Source: Desulfobulbus sp.
Lineage (GTDB): Bacteria > Desulfobacterota > Desulfobulbia > Desulfobulbales > Desulfobulbaceae
Length of the DNA: 21,126 nt
Assembly (NCBI GenBank): GCA_028684915.1
Contig: JAQUEZ010000094.1
Location: forward strand, 1-21,126
Direction of reading: 5' to 3'
Part shown: one piece after another, positions 7,078 through 16,102 of the stretch
How positions within the stretch are numbered: position 1 is the stretch's first letter
Layout of the letters: each line of letters begins with the position of its first letter
Notes under the pieces: generated by a model
Database searches by the model: none
What the model was told of the DNA's origin: nothing
The model's input: the letters and a program-made list of their open reading frames with translations, nothing else
Made by a program: the position numbers and the translations under genes

Positions 7078-9096
7078 TCACAAATAAGCATGTTGAGTGA
7101 AGAGGTTGAAGGCTGTTTGATAATAGGCGGCGGCAAGGTCTGCGAGAGGGTTGTCGTTGGCAACCTCTTCGAGACGATCTTCACCGAGACGGTATCTGTA
7201 GGTGTGGAGACTGTTGTTCAACCCAAGAACAGCCAGTTTACCGTCCTGATAGAGGGCGACATCGTGGTTATGATTGAACAGCAGGACTCTGGACTGTTCG
7301 TTTGCGGCAAACACATTTTGGCCAAAAAACGGCGCTTGATAAGGGAGTCCTAATAACCCCAGCACCGTCGGGGCGATATCCATCTGGCTGATAGGGCTCG
7401 CCACTTGCTGAGGTTGTATATGCCCTGGAGCCATGATTAATAACGGGATTTCATAACTTTGCAGTGGAATCCTTTCGCTGCCGTATACCCTGGCCCCGTG
7501 ATCAGCAACAACAACGAACAGGGTATTTTCGTACCACGGCGCGTTCTTGCTCTTTTTAAAAAATTCTCCCAAGGCATAATCGGCGTAGCGGATACCATCC
7601 AGGCGTGATCCGCCATGCGGTCGCACGCCATCGATACCTACGGGAAAGGTGTACGGCGAGTGGTTGGATGTCGTCATGATAATGGAGAAGAACGGTGCGC
7701 CGGTCGCCGCCCTCTGATCGAAATAGGTGCGGGCATGGTCAAAGAGGTCTTGATCCGATACGCCCCAAATGTTGGTGAATCGGGGATGTTCTATGTCTAA
7801 CCGGTCACTGACCGCATAGCCGTTGTCGGCATAGAAGGGCTTCATATTGTCAAACTGGCTGAATCCGCCGTAGAGGAAACTGGTGTGATATCCTTTTTCT
7901 TGCATAATTTTCCCCCATGTCGCTATGCGATCGTTTCCCGGTCGTTTGACGATGGACTCGCTCGGTATCGGTGGAAATGAGGCGGTGATAGCTTCGAGTC
8001 CGCGTACCGTTCGTGTTCCGGTCGCATAGGCTTTGTTAAAAAATAGTCCTTGTTTGGCCAGTTCATCAAAACTTGGGGTCAGCCGCACGGAAGAGGTGGC
8101 CACTGCAGCATCTATGTCAAGTCCTTGGCCGCAGGCGTCAACCTGCTCACAACCAAACGACTCCTCGACAATAACGACTACATTCAATTTCCCCAGTCCA
8201 TTGCCGGACCCAGTACTGACGCGATTGATATCCGAACCGTTTGCTTGCGTCCTGCTGGTGTCAGTTGCCAGTTCTTTTTTCAAGAGACTCGATAAAACTT
8301 GTGAATCGCCGGTTCTGTAAAGAGCATTGTAGTCAAGATGGTTGGTATGCAGCGCTTCAAAAAAACTACTGATTCCATCGGCGCTAATTTCATTGACGAT
8401 TCTGTTTTGAGAAAAATCAAGACTATGTGTTGAGAAAAATGACAGGCAGAGCACCGTGAGCACGGTATGCACAGTGAGCCATCCGGCTCTTCTTGATAAA
8501 GGTTGCTGAGAAATTGATGTTTTTTTCAATTTATTCCAGTAGAGAATCACCATTACACTGGCGTAGACGGCGACGATTATGAGAAACGAGAAGACATGGT
8601 ACGAGGCTACTATGTTTCCAAAGACCTCGTGGGGATAAAGAAGATAATCAACCGCTACCAAATTGAATCGAGCGTTGAATTCCTTGAAGAAATAATATTG
8701 GATTACAGCCAGGTACAGCATTGCAAAGAACACTGCCCAGATAATCCCGGCAAGAATAATTCTTCCAATTACCGATTGGTGAAATTTGCCGGGCAGGATG
8801 AAAAGGTACAATGATAAAGGACTGAGAATAGCAAGAAGCGTAACAAGATCATTGATCACACCAAGACCGACGGTCGGAAACAAGACGATCACCGAGGTCG
8901 TCGGTGCCGCGAAGATGAAAAAAAGAACAATACGAAGTAAAATGGAAACAGTGAGGTAGAAAAGTCCGGTCGCCAATAAAACCGAAAATCGAGTATCGGA
9001 AAAGACAGCAGGAATCAAGCCGACGCTATCAATGAACGCTGAAGATAAGCTGCGAGGACGCTGTCTTTGAGGGAATATTTGGGGGAATGCAAACAT
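7078..9096 (-). CDS. LtaS/MdoB-type membrane phosphotransferase (sulfatase fold)
   Basis: A polytopic inner-membrane protein with an external alkaline-phosphatase-fold domain, of the group holding lipoteichoic acid synthase and phosphoglycerol transferases such as MdoB. I prefer ATG 9096 (GGAG six bases upstream) over ATG 9108, which lacks a ribosome site. Residues below use the 9108 numbering. Five hydrophobic segments lie in 41-230. By comparison with LtaS, E316 (VIVEESFG), T367 (GTRTVRGLEA, nucleophile), H483 (SNHSPY) and D536/H537 (VVADHGARV) form the metal and catalytic site. In a Gram-negative cell it would modify glycans or lipids with phosphoglycerol or a similar group; the substrate is unknown. 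The regulator box upstream ties it to the two-component system. Confidence 0.88.
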   Translation of the reverse strand: MFAFPQIFPQRQRPRSLSSAFIDSVGLIPAVFSDTRFSVLLATGLFYLTVSILLRIVLFFIFAAPTTSVIVLFPTVGLGVINDLVTLLAILSPLSLYLFILPGKFHQSVIGRIILAGIIWAVFFAMLYLAVIQYYFFKEFNARFNLVAVDYLLYPHEVFGNIVASYHVFSFLIIVAVYASVMVILYWNKLKKTSISQQPLSRRAGWLTVHTVLTVLCLSFFSTHSLDFSQNRIVNEISADGISSFFEALHTNHLDYNALYRTGDSQVLSSLLKKELATDTSRTQANGSDINRVSTGSGNGLGKLNVVVIVEESFGCEQVDACGQGLDIDAAVATSSVRLTPSFDELAKQGLFFNKAYATGTRTVRGLEAITASFPPIPSESIVKRPGNDRIATWGKIMQEKGYHTSFLYGGFSQFDNMKPFYADNGYAVSDRLDIEHPRFTNIWGVSDQDLFDHARTYFDQRAATGAPFFSIIMTTSNHSPYTFPVGIDGVRPHGGSRLDGIRYADYALGEFFKKSKNAPWYENTLFVVVADHGARVYGSERIPLQSYEIPLLIMAPGHIQPQQVASPISQMDIAPTVLGLLGLPYQAPFFGQNVFAANEQSRVLLFNHNHDVALYQDGKLAVLGLNNSLHTYRYRLGEDRLEEVANDNPLADLAAAYYQTAFNLFTQHAYL

Positions 9097-9146
9097 TTGT
9101 CTCTCCATGGATGATTGAGTAAGTGGAGTGTCTTTAATCCACCATC

Positions 9147-9163
9147 CATGAAGAAATGATTAA
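9147..9163 (-). promoter_or_regulatory. Response-regulator box upstream of the LtaS-like gene
   Basis: The minus strand reads TTAATC-ATTTC-TTCATG, matching the boxes at 4402-4418 and 4441-4457 at 15 of 17 positions. Shifted by one base it reads CTTAAT-CATTT-CTTCAT, close to the enterobacterial PmrA consensus CTTAAT-N5-CTTAAT. A weak -10 (ATTAAA) follows eight bases later. Confidence 0.55.
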
Positions 9164-9185
9164 GCTTCTAACGCTCCTTCTTTTT

Positions 9186-9223
9186 AAGGGGTCGATTCAT
9201 AATTAAGGAAAAATCGTACGTTA
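9186..9223 (+). repeat. AGGGGTC/CGTACG repeat, copy 1 (left edge of island)
   Basis: Starts AAGGGGTCGATTCA and ends AAAAATCGTACGTTA. It closely matches the reverse complement of 20965-21001 (one gap, few substitutions) and more loosely that of 9393-9429. With copy 2 it forms a 245-bp unit with terminal inverted repeats, resembling a miniature transposable element or REP doublet. Family not identified. Confidence 0.7.
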
Positions 9224-9392
9224 CTAAAAATAAATATAACAATTACAGAATGTTGCCAGGACCTTTACAGCTGACGACGCATTTGACAATACACCGCAGG
9301 TAACAAAATGAATTTTCTATTATAATTTTACTTTGCCGTGCTTTATTTCCCTTTTCTGAGGCGGCCCCAGTATGGCTAGCTCGGCTAGCTTA
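9224..9392. other. Spacer between two inverted AGGGGTC repeats, no gene seen
   Basis: AT-rich sequence with no supportable gene. A small palindromic cluster, GCTAGCTCGGCTAGC, lies at about 9376-9390 next to the second repeat. It may be the body of a small non-autonomous element bounded by the repeats at 9186 and 9429. Confidence 0.4.
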
Positions 9393-9429
9393 GCGTACGA
9401 TTTTTTCCGTTTCGTGAGCAGACCCCTTA
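9393..9429 (-). repeat. AGGGGTC/CGTACG repeat, copy 2 (abuts the herA stop)
   Basis: On the minus strand it runs AAGGGGTCTGCTCACG to AAATCGTACGCTA. Its first bases overlap the TAA stop of the HerA gene (TAAGGGGTC), so the island operon ends exactly at the repeat. It has the same orientation as copy 3 at 20965-21001. Confidence 0.7.
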
Positions 9430-11178
9430 TACAGTTAACCGAGTTTGCGCTCGCATAGCTTCTACCGCATCCTTTGCTGCATCTGTATCGGCACCAGAGT
9501 CGTTCCATTCACGCCAGAAGTTTCGTGTGGCGCTTTCTGGCTGAATCGAAGGCTCATCAAGTTTAACCCGCGTAGGTAATAAAACAGCGTCGCCAAGAAC
9601 CAGAGCTTCTCCCACATCAAGTAGAGGCAAGACATCGACAATCTGGGAAAGGTTGTCAGGGACAAGCCTTTTTACAACATTTTGATCGATGTCATTTGTT
9701 AGCCGGAGTGTGATGAAGTTATTACATTGGCTGAGAATTGTTCGGCTTACATCAGAAGGCCTCTGACTAATTACAACTAAACCAAACCCATATTTCCGAC
9801 CTTCCTTTGCAATTCTCTCGAAATTCCAGAGAGCTTGCCGCTCCACAGCATCAGCAGTATCTTTTGTTGGCAGATAGAGATGAGCCTCATCACAAAAAAT
9901 ACTAATAGGCCGACGCTTGGCCGGTTGCATCCAAAATTGAATGTCATACAAGAGCCTGGCAAAAACACCCGTTACTATTGGAAGAACATCAGAAGGGACT
10001 TCTGAGAAATCGATAATTTTTATTCCAGATCCCCCTTCCGCCATAAAGAAGTTTTTTGCGAACTCTTGAAACCACCCATAACCAAGAGAAATTGCCGGAG
10101 GCTGAAACATGAAACCGTATCGGCGATCACTGATTTTTGCATCAAGACGCGAAAGAAATCGAGTTAGCTTACCTTCCCATTCGCCTTTTACGGGAGCGCC
10201 GCCTTTGCCAACGCCTTTCTCTGTGTCATCTGTATTTAGAAGAGATATGAGTTTTTCCAAGGGGAAAGGGATTGGGGAATCGACAGTGAAGCACGCCTTG
10301 ACTTCTGGGGTGCCGGAGGTTTCAGCAACTTCACCTTTTAAATTCCTAACGTGCAGTGTGAAGCGTGAAGCCTGGTTAGGAGCGTTTTGGTCGCTGCGAT
10401 CAAGCAACATGGATAAAAGTTCATCGCGGTTAAGCGCCCAATATGGAAGGAATACGGTTTCAGGGTCTGTACGGTTGAGGTCACCTGATCCAGCAATTTT
10501 GAATCGTGTTGCATATCCACCCTTGGCTGGGTCAGACAAGGGGCCATATTCACCATGCATATCAAACACGATTATGTTGGGATGTTTTAATTTAGCTGCG
10601 CGTTCAAGTAGCAAGGCTACAGCCCAGCTCTTTCCCGAACCTGTACTCCCAAGGATGGCTGCATGTCGTTGAAACAGTTTGTCGCCGCTAGCAATTGCAG
10701 CAGCCGTGTGATCCGCCACAAAAGTCCCAAGTCGAAGCTTCTCTGTTTCGTCAAAGTCGGCTCCAAGAAGCCCCATGAAGCGCTGTAGATTACCCCCCTC
10801 TAACAGACAACATTTCTGGTCGATTTGTGGGAAAGCGTCAGCACCACGTTTGAACTGATTTTTACGTTCTCCATCTATAGTCCTGAATGTACCAATAAGA
10901 ACAACACGGACTATGTCCCCAGGGCATACAGACATCGGTATTAGATCAGAATCTGGGTCAACAACCTCGGTTGATTCTATTAACCCCCTCACAACTCTTT
11001 CAATCATAGCTATTAGATAGACGGATTCAGTTCCCCCTTTAATAGCCACTAAATTACCTATCCCAAGCCTTGACACAATGTGTGGATTTGAAACAGAAAC
11101 GGTCACTCGACTTGTGTCAACACCCGCTATGGTGCCGATGACATCGTTATCAGTGAGTTGCAAAATCATATCAGTCAT
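9427..11178 (-). CDS. herA: HerA-family ATPase of a SIR2-HerA defence pair
   Basis: A HerA/FtsK-type hexameric ATPase of 583 residues. The N-terminal part (about 1-110) looks like the HerA beta-barrel. The ATPase core has Walker A GSTGSGKS (177-184), FDMHGEYG at 205-212, Walker B ISIFCDEAH with D430/E431, and the sensor stretch VISQRPSDV near 470. In known SIR2-HerA systems, HerA assembles with the upstream SIR2 protein, and the complex degrades NAD or cleaves nucleic acid on phage infection. The gene overlaps SIR2 by four bases (ATGA). It is the last gene of the six-gene operon; its stop lies inside an island-edge repeat. Function here is inferred from family and neighbour. Confidence 0.93.
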   Translation of the reverse strand: MTDMILQLTDNDVIGTIAGVDTSRVTVSVSNPHIVSRLGIGNLVAIKGGTESVYLIAMIERVVRGLIESTEVVDPDSDLIPMSVCPGDIVRVVLIGTFRTIDGERKNQFKRGADAFPQIDQKCCLLEGGNLQRFMGLLGADFDETEKLRLGTFVADHTAAAIASGDKLFQRHAAILGSTGSGKSWAVALLLERAAKLKHPNIIVFDMHGEYGPLSDPAKGGYATRFKIAGSGDLNRTDPETVFLPYWALNRDELLSMLLDRSDQNAPNQASRFTLHVRNLKGEVAETSGTPEVKACFTVDSPIPFPLEKLISLLNTDDTEKGVGKGGAPVKGEWEGKLTRFLSRLDAKISDRRYGFMFQPPAISLGYGWFQEFAKNFFMAEGGSGIKIIDFSEVPSDVLPIVTGVFARLLYDIQFWMQPAKRRPISIFCDEAHLYLPTKDTADAVERQALWNFERIAKEGRKYGFGLVVISQRPSDVSRTILSQCNNFITLRLTNDIDQNVVKRLVPDNLSQIVDVLPLLDVGEALVLGDAVLLPTRVKLDEPSIQPESATRNFWREWNDSGADTDAAKDAVEAMRAQTRLTV

Positions 11179-12221
11179 CCCCCCATTACCTCCTTTGCGA
11201 ATTCTTCAACGTCCCAGATTCTTTGATTAGGCAAGCTGACCGTTGAACCGTTTATATGGATTAGTGTTCCCGAAGGACAGCAAGGATCATGTTCTAAAGA
11301 AATCATTGAGTTGTTTGATCCTTGATAAATTCTTGCATTATCAGTGAGCGAGTGAGCCATAAGAACAGTTGGTGTTCCAGACATGATTTTATTTTTTAAG
11401 TGCACCTCAAGGTGGTTATCATTAAACCCGTACCCAATGATTAAAAACTTCGCGGCGTTGTTGATACATTTGTTTGCTAACTCACGTTGCATGTCAAAAG
11501 GTGAATCGTATCCAGCACGGTACTTGTTTTGCCCTGGTGTTATAATTAACGCACTGTCAGGCTCAACTCGAAAGGCTGTTCTAATTGGTTTTCCGTCAAC
11601 TTGAGTCCAGTCAAGACTTCCGTGTGGTTTGTAGAGAGAAATACACTTTGTCTCTATTTTTCTAAATCCACGCGGTTTTGTTGGAACAATATTAGAGCAA
11701 AAGGCAAACCGGTTGTTGGTTTCTGAAAATGGAGCGTGGTAGAAGCCGAAGGCTTTTGTGTCCACTTGATATCCAGACATTTCAGCTGCTAATTCGACTA
11801 AACGATCATAATTTGTTGTTATGATCGGAAGCCGATCATTTGAAGGAAGGTGTGGAAATAGGTGAGATAATTTAAGTCGTTTTGCCCCAGCCAATGTTTG
11901 TTGGATTATTTTTGTTTCAGGGTCAATGATGTACTGAGCCGTTTCTTTCCTGATGAAATCAGCCAATGGCTCATCAATAGTGTTTTGATGAAGGGCTGAT
12001 TCAATGCCATCTTTGTTCATTGATTTAACAAGGTCACACCAAAAATTATCGGTTAAATTAATTCCTGCATCAGATGGATCAACAGTGGAAAGGTGTTGCG
12101 CTAAGTCCTGCATGCTTGGCAGGCCTTCAGCGCATGACAACCCAGAGCCTATAATAACGACAAGACCCGAAGAGAGGTGTCTTTGTAGGGCTTGCTTTAT
12201 AGAGTTTATGTCGTTTTTCAT
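11175..12221 (-). CDS. SIR2-family NAD-binding defence effector
   Basis: A SIR2-fold protein of 348 residues, the likely effector partner of HerA. The NAD site is visible: IIGSGLS (23-29, the GAGxS loop), TTNYDRL (135-141), the presumed catalytic H200 in KPHGS, and LIIGYGFND (260-268), as in defence sirtuins (SIR2_2 type). These usually hydrolyse NAD rather than deacetylate proteins. There is no recognisable C-terminal partner domain, which fits a two-protein SIR2-HerA system in which HerA supplies the ATPase. It starts 15 bases after the hsdR stop and overlaps herA by four bases. Its DNA looks more AT-rich than hsdR, suggesting a separate origin before joining the operon. Confidence 0.92.
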   Translation of the reverse strand: MKNDINSIKQALQRHLSSGLVVIIGSGLSCAEGLPSMQDLAQHLSTVDPSDAGINLTDNFWCDLVKSMNKDGIESALHQNTIDEPLADFIRKETAQYIIDPETKIIQQTLAGAKRLKLSHLFPHLPSNDRLPIITTNYDRLVELAAEMSGYQVDTKAFGFYHAPFSETNNRFAFCSNIVPTKPRGFRKIETKCISLYKPHGSLDWTQVDGKPIRTAFRVEPDSALIITPGQNKYRAGYDSPFDMQRELANKCINNAAKFLIIGYGFNDNHLEVHLKNKIMSGTPTVLMAHSLTDNARIYQGSNNSMISLEHDPCCPSGTLIHINGSTVSLPNQRIWDVEEFAKEVMGG

Positions 12222-12236
12222 GCCATAACTCGATCC

Positions 12237-15200
12237 CTATCCCGCCAATTCGTTGGCTATCATTTCCGCTTGCTTGAGCACCGTTTCCGTTGCCAGCAGC
12301 TGCATATCTGGCGGATAACCAAATTGTCGCAACGTCCGCTTGATGATGACCTTGAGTTTGGCCCGCACGCTTTCCTTGATTGTCCAATCAATCGAGGCGT
12401 TCTCTCTCACTCTTTGGGTGAGGATCACCGCCAACTCTCGTAGCTTGTCATGCTGCATCAGCTCGCGGGCGCTGTTATTGTTGGCAACGGCTGTATAAAA
12501 GGCATACTCAAATTCGCTTAATCCCATGTCCTTGGCTTCATCATCAGAAGCGACAATCTCTTTGCTGATCCGGATCAGCTCTTCCATCACTTCGGCGGCG
12601 GTAAGGATTTTGTTGTGATATTTCTTGATGGCGTTTTCCAACATCTCCATCAGCGTCTTGCTTTGTACCAGGTTCTTTTTGGTGCGAGCTTTCAATTCGT
12701 CATTGAGCAGCTTTTTCAGAACTTCAAGGGCCACGTTCTTGTGCTCGTAGCCTTTTAATTCGGCTAAGAATTCATCGGACAAGATCGAAATATCAGGTTT
12801 CTTGATCCCCGCCGCGTCAAAGACATCGATCACCTGTTCCGATACCAGGGCTTTGTCGATCACCTGGCGGATGGTGGTTTCGATTTCTTCGCTCGTCCTG
12901 CCGCTACCTGTCCCGTCAAACTTGGCCAAGCGGGCTTTTACAGCCTGGAAGAAGGCTATTTCGTCCTTGGCATCCAGGGCCTGCTCATGGGGAACGGCAA
13001 TAGCGAAGGCTTGGGAAAGCGCGGTCACTTCGTTAATATACCGTTTTTTACCGTCTTCCAGGCCCAAGACATGCTCTTCCGCACCAAGGATCATGGATAG
13101 CTTTTGTGCGGTGTCCGCATCAAAATAGTGTTCATAGGCAAAGCCATGATACATGGCGGAGACAACTTCGATCTTTTCCAGCATTAGGGAGACCGCCTGC
13201 TCTTGCGGCAGTGTCGGATCACCATTGCCGCCTGCATCGGAGTAAAAGGAAAGCGCTTCCTTCAGGTCGGCAGCAATACCCAGATAATCGACCACAAGAC
13301 CACCAGGCTTGTCTTTGTAAACCCTATTGACCCGCGCAATGGCTTGCATCAGGTTGTGGCCCTTCATCGGTTTGTCGATATAAAGGGTGTGCATACTCGG
13401 TGCGTCAAAGCCGGTGAGCCACATATCGCGCACGATGACCAGTTTGAGCGGATCATCGTCATCCTTCATGCGATCCGCGAGCGTTCGCCGTTGCTCTTTG
13501 GTGGTGTGGTGTTTGACCAGCATCGGGCCATCACTTGAAGAGGCGGTCATTACTACCTTGATGGTGCCCTTGGTTAGATCGTCGTCATGCCATTCCGGCT
13601 TCAGCTTGATAATCTCTTCATACAGTTCGGCGGCAATGCGCCGCGACATGCTGACGATCATCCCTTTACCAGCAAAGACCTCTTGCCTCGCTTCAAAGTG
13701 GCTGACAATATCCTTCGCGATATTTTGGATGCGCTGTTTGCTGCCTATCAACGCTTCCATTTGCGTCCATTTGGCCTTGGCTTTTTGGGTTTCGGTGAGT
13801 TCGTCCTGATCCAGTTCTTCGTCCAGATCGGCAATCAGCTTTTTGCCTTCGTCGCTTAACCCGACTTTTGCCAGGCGACTTTCATAGTAAATTCTTACCG
13901 TCGCGCCGTCTTCAACGGCTTGGGCAATATCGTAAATGTCCACATAATTGCCGAACACCGCCGGAGTGTTCACGTCGGTTTTTTCAATCGGGGTGCCGGT
14001 AAAGCCAAGATAGGTCGCTTTCGGCAGGGCATCGCGCAGGTATTTGGCAAAGCCATAAACCACTTTCTTGCCGATCACCTCGCCTTTATCATTTTTTTCG
14101 TCAATGGTTTTGGCTTCAAACCCATATTGGGTACGGTGCGCTTCATCAGCGATGACCACAATATTGCGCCGGTCGGAAAGCTGCTCATACACGTTGCCTT
14201 TGTCGGGTTGGAATTTCTGGATCGTGGAGAAGACCACGCCGCCGGAGGCAACCTTGAGCAACTCCTTCAATGTGTCGCGGTTCTCCGCCTGGATGGGCTC
14301 CTGTCGTAAAAGCTGCTTGGAGGCGGCGAAGGTATCGAATAATTGATCGTCCAGGTCGTTGCGGTCAGTGATGACAAGCACTGTGGGGTTGTCCATGGCC
14401 AGGACGATCTTGCCGGTATAGAACACCATGGAAAGGGACTTGCCGCTGCCTTGCGTATGCCAGACGACCCCCGCCTTCCTGTCGCCTCTTGGCTGTTGAG
14501 TTGTCCAGAGCCCCCCCTCTTTTCCCTCCCCCATATCCGCAGCCCGCAGGGTTGAGGAGACCGCCGCATTCACTGCGTAATATTGATGATAGGCCGCCAG
14601 CTTTTTGACCGTGCTAATACTGATGACGCCGGTTTTAGGGTCTTCCTTTTTACTTTTCTCGAAAACGATGAAATGCCGCACCAAGTCCAACAACGTAGAC
14701 TTGTTCAACATGCCGTTGATGAGGGTTTCCAGTTGGCTGACCAGGGCCGAAGCTTCTGTTTTGCCGTCGGCACTTTTCCAGGTCATAAAGCGGGAGAAGC
14801 CCGCTGAAAGCGATCCGGCCTTGGCCTCCAGACCGTCAGAGATTACCGAGAAGGCATTGGTTGCAAACAGGCTGGGAATGGTCTGCTTGTAGGTTTCAAT
14901 TTGCCGCCAAGCCGCCTTGAGTGTGGCGTTTTCATCGGCGGCGTTCTTTACCTCGATGACGACCAAGGGGATACCGTTGATGAACAGAACCAGATCGGGA
15001 CGTTTGTTTTGGTGGTTTTCGATCACCGTGAACTGGTTGGCCACAACAAACTCGTTATTGTCGGGCTTGGCAAAATCGATCAACCAAACCTGCTCGCCAC
15101 GCTCGTTTCCGTCTTTCTGATAGCTTACTTTCACCCCCTCGGTGAGCAGACGATGGAAGGTTTCATTGTTGGTGAGCAGGTCGGGCGAGTTGATGCGTTG

Positions 15201-15422
15201 AACTTCTTTGAGTGCAACTTGCAGCACAGCAGACGGTAATTTGGGATTGATGCGACGAATGGCTTGCTCTATCCGTCCATTCAACAACACGTCGCTGTAA
15301 TGGCTCCGTTCCGGATTGTCACCGTCGGGGGCTATGTCTGGTGCGTGGATGTAGCTGTAGCCTAGGCGCTCAAACAGTTTTATGGCGAATTCTTCAATGG
15401 CGGACTCGGTCAAGCGGCTCAT
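12237..15422 (-). CDS. hsdR: Type I restriction enzyme, R subunit
   Basis: The ATP-dependent translocase and nuclease subunit, which cuts DNA lacking the host methylation pattern when bound to the M and S subunits. Its 1061 residues match type IC enzymes such as EcoR124I. The nuclease motif is seen as RPDLVLF (141-147) with E157 and K159 in VIEVK. Helicase motifs follow: HTQGSGKS (322-329), ADEAH (425-429), GFTGTP (473-478) and, later, the QAIARVNR block with TGFDAP. The coiled C-terminal assembly region is complete. It overlaps the preceding Abi_C-type gene by four bases and precedes SIR2 by 15. All key residues are intact, so the enzyme is probably active. Confidence 0.97.
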   Translation of the reverse strand: MSRLTESAIEEFAIKLFERLGYSYIHAPDIAPDGDNPERSHYSDVLLNGRIEQAIRRINPKLPSAVLQVALKEVQRINSPDLLTNNETFHRLLTEGVKVSYQKDGNERGEQVWLIDFAKPDNNEFVVANQFTVIENHQNKRPDLVLFINGIPLVVIEVKNAADENATLKAAWRQIETYKQTIPSLFATNAFSVISDGLEAKAGSLSAGFSRFMTWKSADGKTEASALVSQLETLINGMLNKSTLLDLVRHFIVFEKSKKEDPKTGVISISTVKKLAAYHQYYAVNAAVSSTLRAADMGEGKEGGLWTTQQPRGDRKAGVVWHTQGSGKSLSMVFYTGKIVLAMDNPTVLVITDRNDLDDQLFDTFAASKQLLRQEPIQAENRDTLKELLKVASGGVVFSTIQKFQPDKGNVYEQLSDRRNIVVIADEAHRTQYGFEAKTIDEKNDKGEVIGKKVVYGFAKYLRDALPKATYLGFTGTPIEKTDVNTPAVFGNYVDIYDIAQAVEDGATVRIYYESRLAKVGLSDEGKKLIADLDEELDQDELTETQKAKAKWTQMEALIGSKQRIQNIAKDIVSHFEARQEVFAGKGMIVSMSRRIAAELYEEIIKLKPEWHDDDLTKGTIKVVMTASSSDGPMLVKHHTTKEQRRTLADRMKDDDDPLKLVIVRDMWLTGFDAPSMHTLYIDKPMKGHNLMQAIARVNRVYKDKPGGLVVDYLGIAADLKEALSFYSDAGGNGDPTLPQEQAVSLMLEKIEVVSAMYHGFAYEHYFDADTAQKLSMILGAEEHVLGLEDGKKRYINEVTALSQAFAIAVPHEQALDAKDEIAFFQAVKARLAKFDGTGSGRTSEEIETTIRQVIDKALVSEQVIDVFDAAGIKKPDISILSDEFLAELKGYEHKNVALEVLKKLLNDELKARTKKNLVQSKTLMEMLENAIKKYHNKILTAAEVMEELIRISKEIVASDDEAKDMGLSEFEYAFYTAVANNNSARELMQHDKLRELAVILTQRVRENASIDWTIKESVRAKLKVIIKRTLRQFGYPPDMQLLATETVLKQAEMIANELAG

Positions 15423-16102
15423 GATCCTTCTCCCTCAACTACCTCTTCTTGACCAAGCTCACTGAAGGCCTTGTATTCAGTTTCATAAGCTTGGTAATCA
15501 ACATTAAATAGAATCTCACTTGCGGTGTAGGAATAGTCGGCCATCTGGAATTCACCGTATGTTTCATCCCAGAAGTCATTGAAATCTTCTAGTTCATCGT
15601 AGGGGAGGAACTCTTCTTCAGCCGTTTCTTCGGAAGAAACAATCTCAACGCTCTTTCGTTCCTCAAAAGCTCGAATTAAAAAAATAGCAACCGTTAGGGT
15701 GCTATCAATCAAAAACTCCCGTGTTAGCAAGTCAACATTGTCATTGCGTTTGCGAAGCTCAGCCAACGATTTGCCATGAGAAGTTGGCGAGATTTCATTT
15801 CGGAGATTACCAAGTTCTTGACCAATGCTTGCCAAAGAGCCGGAAATCCTCTTCACCAAGTTTTCGTTTGAATAACCAAGAACGGTGAATGCTTTTTTTA
15901 GAACAGCGTTGATGCTAGGTGCAGCGGGAAGCTCGACGCTTTTTGCATTACAAATTTCTTTTCCAATTGTTTCTAACAAGGCTTTGGCGTTCTCAATCGA
16001 AAGGCTAAAGTCAGATTCAAGATGACCTTCCATTCGATCTATATACAGCCCAAGCTCCTGCCAGCGGCTGTGTTGAGCTATGGTTTCTCGCAGCCTTTCC
16101 AT
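15419..16102 (-). CDS. Restriction-linked abortive-infection (Abi_C-like) protein
   Basis: A 227-residue protein between hsdS and hsdR. I start it at ATG 16102, which overlaps the hsdS stop as TAATG; a TTG two codons earlier is also open. The middle part (IENAKALLETIGKEIC and later LRNEISPTSHGKS) resembles the Abi_C domain, whose signature is an Arg-Asn pair followed by His-Gly; this also recalls HEPN nuclease-like RN...H motifs, though the spacing here is slightly long. The C-terminal 70 residues are strongly acidic. No membrane segment is seen. Restriction-linked genes of this kind are known between type I subunits. It may sense failure of restriction or act as an RNA-targeting backup, but no function can be proved from sequence. 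Confidence 0.75.
   Translation of the reverse strand: MERLRETIAQHSRWQELGLYIDRMEGHLESDFSLSIENAKALLETIGKEICNAKSVELPAAPSINAVLKKAFTVLGYSNENLVKRISGSLASIGQELGNLRNEISPTSHGKSLAELRKRNDNVDLLTREFLIDSTLTVAIFLIRAFEERKSVEIVSSEETAEEEFLPYDELEDFNDFWDETYGEFQMADYSYTASEILFNVDYQAYETEYKAFSELGQEEVVEGEGS

Noticed and set aside
10109..10672. 187-codon plus-strand frame opposite herA
   Set aside because: Antisense shadow of the HerA ATPase core; Ser/Arg/Pro-rich with no recognisable domain.
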